The position numbers and the translations under genes are program-made. Shown here one piece after another: positions 10,702 to 20,096 of a DNA stretch of 64,000 nt. Source of the DNA: Enterobacter cloacae subsp. cloacae ATCC 13047. GTDB lineage: Bacteria; Pseudomonadota; Gammaproteobacteria; Enterobacterales; Enterobacteriaceae. Each line of letters begins with the position of its first letter. Position 1 is the stretch's first letter. Under the pieces are notes generated by a model. The model saw only the letters and a list, made by a program, of their open reading frames with translations, was not told the DNA's origin and ran no database searches. Location: NCBI RefSeq assembly GCF_000025565.1, contig NC_014121.1, forward strand, positions 992,001 through 1,056,000, written 5' to 3'.

Positions 10702-12834
10702 GTGAATATTATTGCCATTATGGGGCCACACGGCGTCTTTTATAAAGATGAGCCCATCAAGGAGCTGGAGCAGGCCCTGCAGTCACGTGGCTATCAGCTG
10801 ATCTGGCCGCACAACAGCGCTGACCTGCTGAAGTTCATTGAGCACAACCCGCGGATCTGTGGCGTGATCTTCGACTGGGATGAGTACGACCTGGAGCTGT
10901 GCAGCGATATCAACAAACTGAATGAATATCTCCCGCTGTATGCGTTTATCAATACCCACTCGACCATGGACGTCAGTGCCCAGGATATGCGGATGGCGCT
11001 GTGGTTTTTCGAATACTCACTCGGCGTGGCCGAAGATATTGCGGCCCGCATTCAGCAATATACCGGCGAGTATCTGGATAACATCACGCCACCGTTTACC
11101 CGGGCGCTGTTTACCTATGTGAAGGAAGGGAAGTACACCTTTTGCACGCCAGGTCATATGGCGGGGACGGCTTATCAAAAAAGCCCGGTTGGTTGCCTGT
11201 TCTATGATTTCTTCGGCGGCAACACCCTGAAAGCGGATGTATCGATTTCGGTTACCGAGCTTGGCTCATTGCTGGATCACACCGGTCCACATCTGGAAGC
11301 CGAAGAGTACATTGCCCGCACCTTTGGGGCCGAGCAGAGCTATATGGTGACCAACGGTACGTCGACGTCAAACAAAATCGTCGGCATGTATGCCGCCCCG
11401 GCCGGAAGTACGTTACTCATCGACCGTAACTGCCATAAGTCGCTGGCGCATCTGCTGATGATGAGCGATGTCGTGCCGCTCTGGCTGTCACCCACGCGTA
11501 ACGCGCTGGGGATCCTGGGGGGAATTCCGCGCCGTGAATTCACCCATTCAGCCATAGAAAATAAGGTGGCGGCGATCCCCGGCGCAAGCTGGCCGATCCA
11601 CGCAGTGATCACCAACTCCACCTATGACGGATTGCTGTATAACACCAACTGGATCAAACAGACGCTGGATGTCCCCTCGATCCACTTTGATTCCGCGTGG
11701 GTGCCTTATACCAATTTTCACCCCATCTACGCGGGTAAAAGTGGAATGAGTGGCGAACGTGTGCCGGACAAAGTGTTTTTCGAAACGCAATCGACGCACA
11801 AAATGCTGGCTGCGTTTTCCCAGGCCTCGCTTATCCATATCAAAGGTGAGTACGACGAAGAGACGTTTAACGAAGCGTTTATGATGCACACCACCACCTC
11901 ACCAAGTTATCCGCTGGTGGCCTCCATTGAAACGGCTGCGGCGATGCTGCGCGGCAATCCGGGTAAACGTCTTATCAATCGCTCTGTGGAGCGCGCGCTG
12001 CATTTCCGCAAAGAGGTTCAGCGGTTAAAAGATGAGGCTGAGGGCTGGTTCTTTGATATCTGGCAGCCGGAAGAGATTGACGAGGCGGAGTGCTGGCCGG
12101 TCGCGCCGGGTGAAGAGTGGCACGGCTTCCGTGATGCCGATGCCGACCACATGTTCCTCGACCCGGTAAAAGTGACCATCCTGACGCCGGGGATGGATGA
12201 ACAGGGCAACATGAGCGATGAAGGCATTCCGGCCGCGCTGGTGGCGAAATTCCTTGATGAGCGCGGCGTGGTGGTGGAGAAAACCGGACCGTATAACCTG
12301 TTGTTCCTGTTCAGCATTGGGATTGATAAAACCCGCGCGATGGGTCTGCTACGTGGGCTGATGGAGTTTAAGCGTGCGTACGATCTGAACCTGCGGGTGA
12401 AGAACATGCTGCCGGATCTCTATGCGGAGGATCCTGACTTTTATCGCAATATGCGTATACAGGATCTGGCCCAGGGGATCCACAAACTGATCCGCCAGCA
12501 CGATCTGCCGCGCCTGATGCTGCAGGCATTTGACGTCTTGCCTGAGATGAAACTGACGCCGCATAAAGCCTGGCAGCGACAGGTGAAAGGGGAGGTAGAA
12601 ACCGTTGAGCTGGAAAATCTGGTGGGACGCGTCTCGGCCAATATGATCCTGCCTTATCCGCCGGGCGTACCGCTGCTGATGCCGGGAGAGATGATCACCG
12701 AAGAGAGCCGTGCGGTGCTCGATTTTCTGCTGATGCTCTGTTCTGTGGGGCGTCACTACCCGGGCTTCGAGACGGATATCCACGGTGCGAAACGTGATGA
12801 AAATGGGGTTTACTGGGTGCGAGTCCTAAAATAA
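10702..12834 (+). CDS. ldcC: Lysine decarboxylase, LdcC type
   Basis: This PLP enzyme converts lysine to cadaverine and CO2. It starts with GTG at 10702 with a strong AAGGAGGA ribosome site (10689-10696). The 710-residue product has an N-terminal response-regulator-like wing domain (1 to about 130), the fold-I PLP domain with the Schiff-base Lys367 in ETQSTHKMLA, and a C-terminal domain ending at RVLK. The E. coli LdcC I recall is three residues longer. Assignment to LdcC rather than acid-induced CadA rests on its position between accA and yaeR and the absence of cadB or cadC. Confidence 0.93.
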   Translation: MNIIAIMGPHGVFYKDEPIKELEQALQSRGYQLIWPHNSADLLKFIEHNPRICGVIFDWDEYDLELCSDINKLNEYLPLYAFINTHSTMDVSAQDMRMALWFFEYSLGVAEDIAARIQQYTGEYLDNITPPFTRALFTYVKEGKYTFCTPGHMAGTAYQKSPVGCLFYDFFGGNTLKADVSISVTELGSLLDHTGPHLEAEEYIARTFGAEQSYMVTNGTSTSNKIVGMYAAPAGSTLLIDRNCHKSLAHLLMMSDVVPLWLSPTRNALGILGGIPRREFTHSAIENKVAAIPGASWPIHAVITNSTYDGLLYNTNWIKQTLDVPSIHFDSAWVPYTNFHPIYAGKSGMSGERVPDKVFFETQSTHKMLAAFSQASLIHIKGEYDEETFNEAFMMHTTTSPSYPLVASIETAAAMLRGNPGKRLINRSVERALHFRKEVQRLKDEAEGWFFDIWQPEEIDEAECWPVAPGEEWHGFRDADADHMFLDPVKVTILTPGMDEQGNMSDEGIPAALVAKFLDERGVVVEKTGPYNLLFLFSIGIDKTRAMGLLRGLMEFKRAYDLNLRVKNMLPDLYAEDPDFYRNMRIQDLAQGIHKLIRQHDLPRLMLQAFDVLPEMKLTPHKAWQRQVKGEVETVELENLVGRVSANMILPYPPGVPLLMPGEMITEESRAVLDFLLMLCSVGRHYPGFETDIHGAKRDENGVYWVRVLK

Positions 12835-12899
12835 AGGTGGCTGCTTGCCAGGTGCGGGTTTTCGGTTGTAACGTTCAGGCATCATAAAAAGGAGAAGCT

Positions 12900-13289
12900 A
12901 TGCTGGGTTTAAAACAGGTTCATCATATTGCGATCATTGCCACCGATTACGCCAAAAGTAAGGCCTTTTATTGCGACATTCTGGGCTTTACGCTGTTAAG
13001 CGAGGCCTATCGTGTGGAGCGCGACTCCTGGAAAGGCGATCTGGCGTTAAACGGGCAGTATGTGATTGAACTGTTCTCTTTTCCTTTCCCGCCTGCGCGT
13101 CCGTCCCGTCCGGAAGCCTGCGGCCTGCGCCATCTGGCTTTTAGCGTGGACGATCTTGACCGTGCGGTAAAACATCTTGAAGAGCATGGCGTGAAGTGCG
13201 AAGCGATTCGTGTCGATCCGTTTACCGACAAGCGTTTTACTTTTTTCAACGATCCGGACGGTCTTCCGCTGGAGCTTTACCAGCAGTAA
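12900..13289 (+). CDS. yaeR: VOC-family (glyoxalase/dioxygenase fold) protein YaeR
   Basis: A 129-residue single-module vicinal-oxygen-chelate protein of unknown substrate. It begins LKQVHHIAIIATDY, the metal-histidine strand of the first beta-alpha-beta-beta-beta unit, and has GLRHLAFSVDD and a C-terminal DPDGLPLELYQ with the typical metal-binding glutamate. The ribosome site AAAAGGAGAAG sits just upstream of 12900. It lies between ldcC and tilS as in E. coli, and its own terminator separates it from tilS. Glyoxalase activity should not be assumed. Confidence 0.88.
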   Translation: MLGLKQVHHIAIIATDYAKSKAFYCDILGFTLLSEAYRVERDSWKGDLALNGQYVIELFSFPFPPARPSRPEACGLRHLAFSVDDLDRAVKHLEEHGVKCEAIRVDPFTDKRFTFFNDPDGLPLELYQQ

Positions 13290-13306
13290 GCGCCATCCTG
13301 TGTGAT

Positions 13307-13333
13307 AATGCCCGCTCTGTTCGGGCATTTTTT
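13307..13333 (+). terminator. Terminator between yaeR and tilS
   Basis: AATGCCCG (13307-13314) pairs with CGGGCATT (13322-13329), followed by a T run to 13333. It ends only 15 bases before tilS, so tilS either has a promoter within the yaeR end or depends on read-through. Confidence 0.85.
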
Positions 13334-13347
13334 ATGTGTAATTCTCT

Positions 13348-14634
13348 ATGACCCTACCCGCTATTGCGCAAGCCGTTTCACCGTACCGCCAGCTGCTGGT
13401 GGGATTTAGCGGTGGCCTGGATTCCACGGTGTTGCTCCATCGCCTCAAGCTCTGGCGCGATCAACAGCCTGACGTTCAGCTCCGGGCGATGCATATCCAT
13501 CATGGGCTGAGTCCTCATGCCGACGTCTGGGTTGCGCATTGTGAAGCGGTGTGTTCCGCATGGGCGATCCCGCTTGAGATTAAACGGGTAGTGCTCAGAG
13601 ATGAGGGGCTCGGTATTGAAGCGCACGCGCGTAAAGCGCGCTATGCCGCGTTTACCGCGGCATTACAGCCCGGCGAAGCGCTGGTCACGGCACAGCACCT
13701 TGACGACCAATGCGAAACCTTTTTGCTGGCGTTAAAACGGGGAAGTGGCCCGGCGGGGCTCTCCGCCATGCCTGAACGCTCTGATTTTGCCGGGACGCAA
13801 TTATTGCGTCCGCTGCTTGGCGAGTCGCGCGCATCGCTGGAAGCCTGGGCGCAGCAATATCAGCTGAGCTGGATTGAAGATGAGAGCAATCAGGACGATG
13901 GCTACGATCGTAATTTCCTGCGTCTGCGTGTTTTGCCGTTACTGACCGCACGCTGGCCGCACTTTGCAGACGCAACAGCACGAAGCGCCCTGCTGTGTGC
14001 CGAACAGGAGAGCCTGCTGGATGAACTGCTGAGTGAAGAACTGGCTGAACTGATTTCGGTAAACGGGGCGTTGGCGATCGCACCGCTGGAAGCGATGAGT
14101 CCGGTTCGTCGGGCCGCGCTGCTGCGCCGTTGGCTGGCCTCTCACCGTGCAACGATGCCATCGCGTGCCATGCTGGGACGTATCTGGGACGAAGTCGCCC
14201 AGGCGCGGGAGGATGCAACGCCGTGCGTGCACCTGAACGGTTTTGACGTCAGGCGCTATAAAGGCCAGCTGTGGTGGGTGAAATCGACCCCCTCGCTTGC
14301 AGATGTGGTGCTCGGCTGGCCATCGCCTGCGAAACCGCTGCTGTTGCCCTGGGATATGGGAAGCTTGTCTCTGGAGACGCCAGGCCATGTGCGTTTACCG
14401 AAAGCCGAAGAACCGGTCACCGTGCGCTTTAAGGCCAGCGGTATGCTGCACATTGTCGGACGTAACGGTGGAAGGAAGCTCAAAAAAATCTGGCAGGAGT
14501 GCAATGTGCCGCCCTGGTTGCGCGATACCACGCCGTTACTTTTTTACGGTGAAACACTGATTGCGGCGGCAGGGGTATTCATTACAGAAGAGGGCTGGGC
14601 AGAATCGGGCGTGAGTCTGGAGTGGAAAACGTAA
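13348..14634 (+). CDS. tilS: tRNA(Ile)-lysidine synthase
   Basis: TilS converts C34 of the tRNA-Ile CAU anticodon to lysidine so that it reads AUA. The 428-residue protein has the N-type PP-loop SGGLDST at residues 21-27 in [10 protein letters not shown], then [11 protein letters not shown] and [20 protein letters not shown] in the catalytic domain, a linker domain, and a C-terminal tRNA-binding domain with [11 protein letters not shown]. The ATG at 13348 gives a start like the family's. It is convergent with the rof-yaeP pair. Confidence 0.95.
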   Translation: MTLPAIAQAVSPYRQLLVGFSGGLDSTVLLHRLKLWRDQQPDVQLRAMHIHHGLSPHADVWVAHCEAVCSAWAIPLEIKRVVLRDEGLGIEAHARKARYAAFTAALQPGEALVTAQHLDDQCETFLLALKRGSGPAGLSAMPERSDFAGTQLLRPLLGESRASLEAWAQQYQLSWIEDESNQDDGYDRNFLRLRVLPLLTARWPHFADATARSALLCAEQESLLDELLSEELAELISVNGALAIAPLEAMSPVRRAALLRRWLASHRATMPSRAMLGRIWDEVAQAREDATPCVHLNGFDVRRYKGQLWWVKSTPSLADVVLGWPSPAKPLLLPWDMGSLSLETPGHVRLPKAEEPVTVRFKASGMLHIVGRNGGRKLKKIWQECNVPPWLRDTTPLLFYGETLIAAAGVFITEEGWAESGVSLEWKT

Positions 14635-14656
14635 CGGGCAGCCAGGCTGCCCGTTA
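14632..14656. terminator. Perfect palindrome at the tilS/rof convergence
   Basis: TAACGGGCAGCC (14632-14643) and GGCTGCCCGTTA (14645-14656) form a perfect 12-base inverted repeat around one base. The tilS stop lies within its left arm, and rof ends 7 bases beyond it. There is no long T run on either strand, so it may act as a weak bidirectional terminator or as a transcript-end stabiliser. Confidence 0.6.
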
Positions 14657-14662
14657 GTGTCA

Positions 14663-14923
14663 TCAGGATTCGCTCACCACGACGGTGCCGATTTGCGGGT
14701 GGCTGAAGCTGGCAATTTTGTCCAGGCGTAGCTCACGCGTCGCACCGGCGTCTTCCACTATCAGATATTCCACATTCTTACGTGAAACCAGGTCGCTGGC
14801 TTTCGCCTTCAACACTTCGCCATCTTTTAACTCCAGCGTCAGTATTAAATGATACTGGCAGGCGAGTTCGAGGTTGTCATAGTCATCACAATTGATGGGT
14901 TGATAAGTATCATTCATCGACAT
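14663..14923 (-). CDS. rof: Rof, inhibitor of Rho termination factor
   Basis: Rof (YaeO) is a small protein that binds the Rho hexamer and blocks its RNA loading. The 86-residue product has the family sequence [20 protein letters not shown]..., with an Sm-like beta fold ([27 protein letters not shown]). Its start overlaps the 3' end of yaeP by 14 bases, indicating a yaeP-rof operon with coupled translation. Confidence 0.93.
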   Translation of the reverse strand: MSMNDTYQPINCDDYDNLELACQYHLILTLELKDGEVLKAKASDLVSRKNVEYLIVEDAGATRELRLDKIASFSHPQIGTVVVSES

Positions 14924-15110
14924 AATCGCTCACCAGTAAATTCGCCGCAGCATACGCTGCTTTTTCCCTGACCGATTCTGAAAGGCTCTCATCAGAGGCC
15001 ACTTCATTAAGCACTTTCAATACACAGCCCAACGCATCCGGGACATATCCCAGATCTCCGCTGGCGATTTCCGCATACCGTTTGCGAATTAGCTCACAAT
15101 AATTATTCAC
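14910..15110 (-). CDS. yaeP: Conserved protein YaeP
   Basis: A 66-residue conserved enterobacterial protein of unknown function, recognised by [28 protein letters not shown] and [15 protein letters not shown]. It looks all-helical with no signal peptide. It is the first gene of the pair with rof and reads away from yaeQ, which begins 196 bases to the right. Confidence 0.9.
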   Translation of the reverse strand: MNNYCELIRKRYAEIASGDLGYVPDALGCVLKVLNEVASDESLSESVREKAAYAAANLLVSDYVDE

Positions 15111-15306
15111 ATCCCCTCCCGCCAGCGCACTGACTTACTGTGAGATATCATTAAGCCTACGAAGATAAACTCGGTTTAGCAAGGTGACTATACCATACTC
15201 ATTTAAGCAATATCAGAGCCTTGATGGCGCCGTATTCATCACGGCGTAACAGCCTTTTGCTGCTGTTTTCGCTACAATGTGCGCCTGATTCGAAAGGAGT
15301 TATCCC

Positions 15307-15852
15307 ATGGCGCTGAAAGCGACAATTTATAAAGCGGTGGTCAATGTGGCTGACCTTGACCGCAACCAGTTTCTGGATGCGTCACTGACGCTGGCGCGTC
15401 ACCCCTCTGAAACCCAGGAGCGCATGATGCTGCGCCTGCTGGCGTGGATTAAATATGCCGACGAGCGTCTGCAGTTTACCCGTGGCTTAAGCGCAGAAGA
15501 CGAGCCGGAAGCCTGGCTGCGTAACGATCATCTGGGTATCGATTTATGGATTGAACTTGGTCTGCCGGATGAGCGCCGCCTCAAAAAGGCGTGTACCCAG
15601 TCTGCGGAAGTGGCGCTATTCGCGTACAACCAACGCGCTGCGGAAATCTGGTGGCAGCAAAACAAGAGCAAGAGCGGTCAGTTTAAAAACCTTACGGTCT
15701 GGTATCTGGATGATGAACAACTGGCGCAGCTGAGCGAATTTGCCAGCCGGACGATGACTCTGCAGGCGACGATCCAGGACGGTGCAATCTGGCTTTCTGA
15801 CTCTCAGAATAATCTGGAAATTCATCTGGCGGCGTGGCAGCCTGCTTCATGA
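15307..15852 (+). CDS. yaeQ: YaeQ family protein (PD-(D/E)XK nuclease-like fold)
   Basis: A 181-residue protein of the YaeQ family, whose members have a restriction-endonuclease-like fold and no settled function. Recognisable are [41 protein letters not shown] and [19 protein letters not shown] (the E..D..K-like core). The ribosome site GAAAGGAG at 15292-15299 supports the ATG at 15307. It overlaps arfB by four bases, so the two are translated together. Confidence 0.93.
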   Translation: MALKATIYKAVVNVADLDRNQFLDASLTLARHPSETQERMMLRLLAWIKYADERLQFTRGLSAEDEPEAWLRNDHLGIDLWIELGLPDERRLKKACTQSAEVALFAYNQRAAEIWWQQNKSKSGQFKNLTVWYLDDEQLAQLSEFASRTMTLQATIQDGAIWLSDSQNNLEIHLAAWQPAS

Positions 15853-16271
15853 TCGTGTTGTCCCGAAACGTCAGCATCCCGGACAATGAGCTGGAGATCA
15901 CCGCCATCCGTGCGCAGGGGGCGGGGGGACAGCACGTTAACAAGGCTTCAACCGCTATCCATTTGCGCTTTGACATTCGGGCCTCAAGCCTGCCAGAGTA
16001 TTATAAGGAAAGTCTGCTCGCTGCCAGCCATCATCTGATCACCAGTGACGGTGTCATTGTGATCAAGGCGCAGGAGTACCGTAGCCAGGAGTTAAACCGG
16101 GAAGCGGCTATGGCCAGACTGGTGGCGGTGATAAAAGAATTAACTACGGTGCAAAAAAGCCGTCGGGCAACGCGGCCAACCCGCGCATCGAAAGAGCGTC
16201 GGTTGTCGTCAAAGGCTCAGAAATCCACAGTGAAAGCACTACGCGGTAAAGTTCGTCGCCCTTTGGATTGA
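15849..16271 (+). CDS. arfB: Peptidyl-tRNA hydrolase ArfB (YaeJ), ribosome rescue
   Basis: ArfB releases ribosomes stalled on mRNAs lacking a stop codon. The ATG at 15849 (ATGA overlap with the yaeQ stop) gives 140 residues, the usual length; an in-frame ATG at 15834 would add five residues and lies inside yaeQ. The release-factor GGQ catalytic motif is at residues 26-28 ([10 protein letters not shown]). The basic C-terminal tail ([20 protein letters not shown]...KALRGKVRR) is the part that enters the empty mRNA channel. Confidence 0.95.
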   Translation: MIVLSRNVSIPDNELEITAIRAQGAGGQHVNKASTAIHLRFDIRASSLPEYYKESLLAASHHLITSDGVIVIKAQEYRSQELNREAAMARLVAVIKELTTVQKSRRATRPTRASKERRLSSKAQKSTVKALRGKVRRPLD

Positions 16272-16304
16272 CGAAAAGGAACACTATTTCATAAGGAATT
16301 CATT

Positions 16305-17003
16305 GTGAAAAAAGCATTATGGTCAGCGTTGGCAGTGAGTACGCTCTTTGCGCTTTTCGGATGTAACAACCGTTCGGAAACGCAGGTCCTGCAGCCCACG
16401 CAGAATGAAGAGTTAAAGCCAATGCAGCAGAGCTGGCGCGGCGTACTGCCTTGTGCCGACTGTGAAGGTATTGAGACGTCGCTGTTCCTGCAAAAAGACG
16501 GTACGTGGGTCATGAATCAGCGGTATCAGGGCGCGAAAGAACCCTCCTCTTTTGCGACTTACGGGACATGGGCACGCACGGCCGAGAAACTGGTGTTGAC
16601 CGATACGAGCGGCGAGAAAACGTATTTCCGCGCCAAAGGCGAGGGGATGGAGATGCTCGACCGTGAAGGCAACCCGATTGAATCCCAGTTCAACTACACG
16701 CTGGCTCCGGTGAAAGCGGCGCTGCCGGCCACGCCGATGCCGATGCGGGGCATGTATTTCTATATGGCTGATGCGGCCATCTTTACAGACTGCGCAACGG
16801 GTAAGAAAGTGAGCGTGGCGAACAATGCCCAGCTGGAACGGGATTATGCGGTCGCACGCGGAAATGACAGTAAGCCGGTATTATTGACGGTCGACGGTCA
16901 CTTTACGCTGGAGCCAAACCCGGATAGCGGCGAGTTGGTGAAAACCCTTGTGGCAGATAAAGATGCGAAGTTCGCGGCAGGCAAAGACTGTAACAGTAAA
17001 TAA
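16305..17003 (+). CDS. nlpE: Outer-membrane lipoprotein NlpE (CutF)
   Basis: NlpE is a surface-sensing lipoprotein whose overproduction or mislocalisation activates the Cpx envelope stress response. The signal peptide MKKALWSALAVSTLFALFGC ends at a lipobox with Cys20, and Asn at +2 fits outer-membrane sorting. The N-terminal domain has the CxxC pair Cys50-Cys53 (LPCADCEG) and two further cysteines occur near the end (FTDCATGK, GKDCNSK), matching the disulphides that monitor periplasmic redox. Length 232 residues, near the usual 236. Confidence 0.95.
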   Translation: MKKALWSALAVSTLFALFGCNNRSETQVLQPTQNEELKPMQQSWRGVLPCADCEGIETSLFLQKDGTWVMNQRYQGAKEPSSFATYGTWARTAEKLVLTDTSGEKTYFRAKGEGMEMLDREGNPIESQFNYTLAPVKAALPATPMPMRGMYFYMADAAIFTDCATGKKVSVANNAQLERDYAVARGNDSKPVLLTVDGHFTLEPNPDSGELVKTLVADKDAKFAAGKDCNSK

Positions 17004-17021
17004 CGCTGGCTTTGCGCCATG

Positions 17022-17049
17022 AAAAAACCCCGCCTGAGCGGGGTTTTTT
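17022..17049. terminator. Bidirectional terminator between nlpE and proS
   Basis: AAAAAACCCCGC, loop CTGA, GCGGGGTTTTTT: a 12-base stem whose A and T ends serve both the forward nlpE and the reverse proS transcripts. Confidence 0.92.
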
Positions 17050-17051
17050 AT

Positions 17052-18770
17052 TTAACCTTTGATGGCTTTTACCAGGTAATCAAGGATATCACCGGTCTTG
17101 ATCATCTGTTTTTCGCCGCTACGACGGTATTTATATTCAATCTCGTCGCTGTCGAGGTTACGGTCACCGATAACGATGGTATGAGGAATACCAATCAGTT
17201 CCATATCAGCAAACATCACGCCCGGACGTTCTTTACGGTCGTCCATCAGCACTTCGATACCTTGCGCGCGCAGCTCTGCGTACAGTTTCTCAGCCAGCTC
17301 CTGCACACGGTAAGACTTGTGCATGTTCATTGGCAGGATCGCCACCTGGAACGGCGCGATGTTATCCGGCCAGACAATGCCACGCTCGTCGTAGTTCTGC
17401 TCAATCGCCGCAGCCACCACGCGCGTGACCCCGATACCGTAGCAACCCATGGTCAGGATCTGGTTACGGCCATCTTCACCCTGAACGGCAGCGTTCAGCG
17501 CACGGGAATATTTATCGCCCAGCTGGAAGATATGGCCCACTTCGATGCCGCGTTTAATCATCAGGGTGCCCTGGCCATCCGGGCTTGGATCGCCTGCAAC
17601 AACGTTGCGAATATCCGCCACTTCTGGCGTTGCCACATCGCGATCCCAGTTGATGCCAAAGTAGTGTTTACCATCAATGTTAGCGCCTGCAGCGAAGTCG
17701 CTCATCGCCGCAACCGTGCGGTCAATCACAACAGGCACAGGCATATTCACCGGACCCAGAGAGCCTGGGCCTGCGTTTACGACGGCGCGGATTTCCGCTT
17801 CCGTTGCGAAGGTCAGTGGGCTGGCAACCTGTGGCAGCTTCTCAGCTTTCACTTCGTTCAGCTCGTGATCACCGCGTACCAGCAGGGCAACCAGCGGGTA
17901 TGCACTGCCTTCTGTGGATTTCACCAGCAGCGTTTTAACGGTTTTTTCGATCGGCAGCGCAAACTGCTCAACCAGCTCGGCAATGGTTTTGGCATTTGGC
18001 GTGTCAACCAGCGTCATTTCCTGGGTTGCCGCGCCGCGTGGTTCTTTTGGTGCCAGAGCTTCAGCAAATTCAATGTTTGCCGCGTAGTCAGAGGAGTCAG
18101 AGAAGATCACATCGTCTTCACCGCTCTGCGCCAGAACCTGGAACTCATGGGACGCGCTACCACCGATAGAGCCGGTATCGGCCTGCACAGCACGGAAATC
18201 CAGACCCATGCGGGAGAAGATTTTGCTGTAAGCCTCGTACATTTTGTCGTAGGTCTCTTGCAGAGATTCATGAGAAGTATGGAAAGAGTAAGCATCTTTC
18301 ATCAGGAATTCGCGAGAACGCATAACGCCGAAACGTGGGCGAACTTCGTCACGGAACTTGGTCTGGATCTGGAAGAAGTTCAGCGGCAGCTGTTTGTAAG
18401 AGCTCAGCTCATTGCGAATCAGATCGGTGATCACTTCTTCATGCGTCGGGCCGAGGACGAACGGACGCTCGCCACGGTCAACGAAGCGCAGCAGTTCAGG
18501 GCCATATTGCTCCCAACGGCCGCTCTCCTGCCACAGGTCAGCGGGCTGAACCACGGGCATGGACACCTCGATAGCACCGGCGTTATTCATCTCTTCACGC
18601 ACGATGTTTTCGACTTTTTTCAGGACGCGCACGCCGGTCGGCAGCCAGGTGTACAACCCGGAGGCCAGCTTGCGGATCATCCCGGCGCGCAGCATCAGCT
18701 GATGGCTGATGACTTCGGCGTCGGCAGGTGTCTCCTTCAGTGTGGAGAGCAGATATTGGCTAGTACGCAT
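17052..18770 (-). CDS. proS: Prolyl-tRNA synthetase (bacterial type with editing domain)
   Basis: ProS charges tRNA-Pro and edits mischarged Ala-tRNA-Pro. The ATG at 18770 gives 572 residues starting [20 protein letters not shown], the family start; an upstream in-frame start would add 18 unrelated residues. Class II motifs are visible: motif 2 around [19 protein letters not shown] and motif 3 in [13 protein letters not shown]. The inserted editing domain lies between about residues 220 and 410 ([27 protein letters not shown]), and the C-terminal anticodon-binding domain begins near [10 protein letters not shown]. Confidence 0.97.
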   Translation of the reverse strand: MRTSQYLLSTLKETPADAEVISHQLMLRAGMIRKLASGLYTWLPTGVRVLKKVENIVREEMNNAGAIEVSMPVVQPADLWQESGRWEQYGPELLRFVDRGERPFVLGPTHEEVITDLIRNELSSYKQLPLNFFQIQTKFRDEVRPRFGVMRSREFLMKDAYSFHTSHESLQETYDKMYEAYSKIFSRMGLDFRAVQADTGSIGGSASHEFQVLAQSGEDDVIFSDSSDYAANIEFAEALAPKEPRGAATQEMTLVDTPNAKTIAELVEQFALPIEKTVKTLLVKSTEGSAYPLVALLVRGDHELNEVKAEKLPQVASPLTFATEAEIRAVVNAGPGSLGPVNMPVPVVIDRTVAAMSDFAAGANIDGKHYFGINWDRDVATPEVADIRNVVAGDPSPDGQGTLMIKRGIEVGHIFQLGDKYSRALNAAVQGEDGRNQILTMGCYGIGVTRVVAAAIEQNYDERGIVWPDNIAPFQVAILPMNMHKSYRVQELAEKLYAELRAQGIEVLMDDRKERPGVMFADMELIGIPHTIVIGDRNLDSDEIEYKYRRSGEKQMIKTGDILDYLVKAIKG

Positions 18771-18881
18771 GTTGTTACGGTTCCATTTCGACGATTGGAA
18801 CAGGCTGAAACGCCAGCCTGACACAAAAAAGTGGTTTAGTTTACCAGTGTGGCAAAGATGCCAAAAGAGAGGAGAAGAAAA

Positions 18882-19589
18882 TTACCTGGGTTCCAGGGCA
18901 AACACTTCAAAACCGGTCTCTGTCACGCGCCAGCGGACATTAAAATCCAGCAGCCATACGGCGTAGGTTTTCCCGGCTTCCTCTTCTTTACGGTAGGCTG
19001 GACGCGGATCCTGCGCCAGAACGTCTACGATAAAGTCCCGCAAACGGGGATAGCGCTTTTCCAGTTGGCCAATTTGCGTAAGCAGTTCTGGCGTAAAGTC
19101 AACAGGCATATCCGCCTGCGGTGCTTGCTGGGCGTAGCTGGCCCGGGCATCTGGCAACGCTTCGGCAAAAGGCAGATAGGGTTTAATGTCGATAACCGGG
19201 GTGCCATCAACCAGGTCAAGGCTGCCTAACTCCAGTATCACCTGATCTTTCTGACAGCGTATTCCTTTCAGTTCAACCAGCGACATGCCGATCGGGTTTG
19301 GACGAAAGGTTGAGCGAGTCGCGAATACCCCCATCCGGGCATTTCCGCCCAGACGAGGAGGGCGCACCGTAGGACGCCAGCCACCGTCCATCGTCTGGTG
19401 AAACACAAAAACAACCCATAAATGGCTGAACGCCTCAAGCCCGCGCACCGCATCGGCCTGATTATAGGGCGCAATCAAGTGAAGTTCACCGCTGCCGCTG
19501 GTGACCAGACCCGGCTGGCGTGGCACGGCAAACTTCTCTTTGTAAGGAGAGCGGATAACGCCTATCTGTTCGAAATGAAAGGCACTCAT
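18882..19589 (-). CDS. trmO: tRNA (adenine(37)-N6)-methyltransferase TrmO
   Basis: TrmO (YaeB/TsaA) N6-methylates t6A37 of tRNA-Thr with S-adenosylmethionine. I chose the ATG at 19589, which gives 235 residues starting MSAFHFEQIGVIRSPYKEKF and overlaps the rcsF stop by four bases; the longer frame start would add 11 residues lying inside rcsF. Family signatures are VPRQPGL, FSHLWVVFVFH, PRLGGNARMGVFATRSTFRPNPIG and LVDGTPVIDIKPYLPF. Confidence 0.94.
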   Translation of the reverse strand: MSAFHFEQIGVIRSPYKEKFAVPRQPGLVTSGSGELHLIAPYNQADAVRGLEAFSHLWVVFVFHQTMDGGWRPTVRPPRLGGNARMGVFATRSTFRPNPIGMSLVELKGIRCQKDQVILELGSLDLVDGTPVIDIKPYLPFAEALPDARASYAQQAPQADMPVDFTPELLTQIGQLEKRYPRLRDFIVDVLAQDPRPAYRKEEEAGKTYAVWLLDFNVRWRVTETGFEVFALEPR

Positions 19590-19990
19590 TTCGCCGAAAT
19601 GGTCAGCGCCGAACCAATACACACCGCCTGACGATAGCAGCCTGGTGTCCCGCTGGTGACCTCACAGCTGTGCAACAGTACCGCGTTAGCTTTCATTTTG
19701 GCCGCGTTGATCTGCATACGTTTACGGGCTGTCGGAATGTTGGGTGGGGAGTCCTGATTGGTAGCCTGACAGGATTCACCGCTCACCTCACCGAGCTCAC
19801 GGAAAGGCTTGCCCACGAGGTCGTCTGCTTTGGTAATGATACGTACCGGCGCAGGGCGAGGCGCTTTAGGTTTAACGGGCTCTGCTTTTGGCGGGGTTGC
19901 AGTGCTTTGAACGGGTTCAACTGGAGATCTGCTTAGCATAGAACAGCCGCTCAGCATCAGTGCTAAAAGACAGATCGGTAAAGCACGCAT
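19586..19990 (-). CDS. rcsF: RcsF, outer-membrane sensor lipoprotein of the Rcs phosphorelay
   Basis: RcsF senses lipopolysaccharide and outer-membrane damage and signals through IgaA to RcsCDB; BamA, also in this window, is its partner in reaching the surface. The signal peptide MRALPICLLALMLSGC ends in a lipobox with Cys16. A proline- and lysine-rich linker (about residues 30-50) precedes the globular domain with four cysteines (GESCQATN, LHSCEVTSGTPGCYRQAVC), expected to form the two nonconsecutive disulphides. Length 134, as usual. It is translationally coupled to trmO. Confidence 0.96.
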   Translation of the reverse strand: MRALPICLLALMLSGCSMLSRSPVEPVQSTATPPKAEPVKPKAPRPAPVRIITKADDLVGKPFRELGEVSGESCQATNQDSPPNIPTARKRMQINAAKMKANAVLLHSCEVTSGTPGCYRQAVCIGSALTISAK

Positions 19991-20051
19991 AATAATTCCT
20001 CAGTGGATAATCAAAACGTCAGATATTGAATCAGTTGACTGCACAAATGAC

Positions 20052-20073
20052 AAGACGGGCAGAAGCCCGTCTT
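20052..20073 (-). terminator. Hairpin after metQ
   Basis: AAGACGGGC (20052-20060) and GCCCGTCTT (20065-20073) form a nine-base stem 24 bases beyond the metQ stop on the reverse strand. The T tract on that strand is poor, so termination may be partial. Confidence 0.65.
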
Positions 20074-20096
20074 GATGATATTACACTGAGGTCAGA

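Noticed and set aside
17019..18821. 600-codon forward open frame opposite proS
   Set aside because: It is the mirror of proS, which has all class II synthetase motifs; the forward product shows no family features and overlaps the bidirectional terminator.
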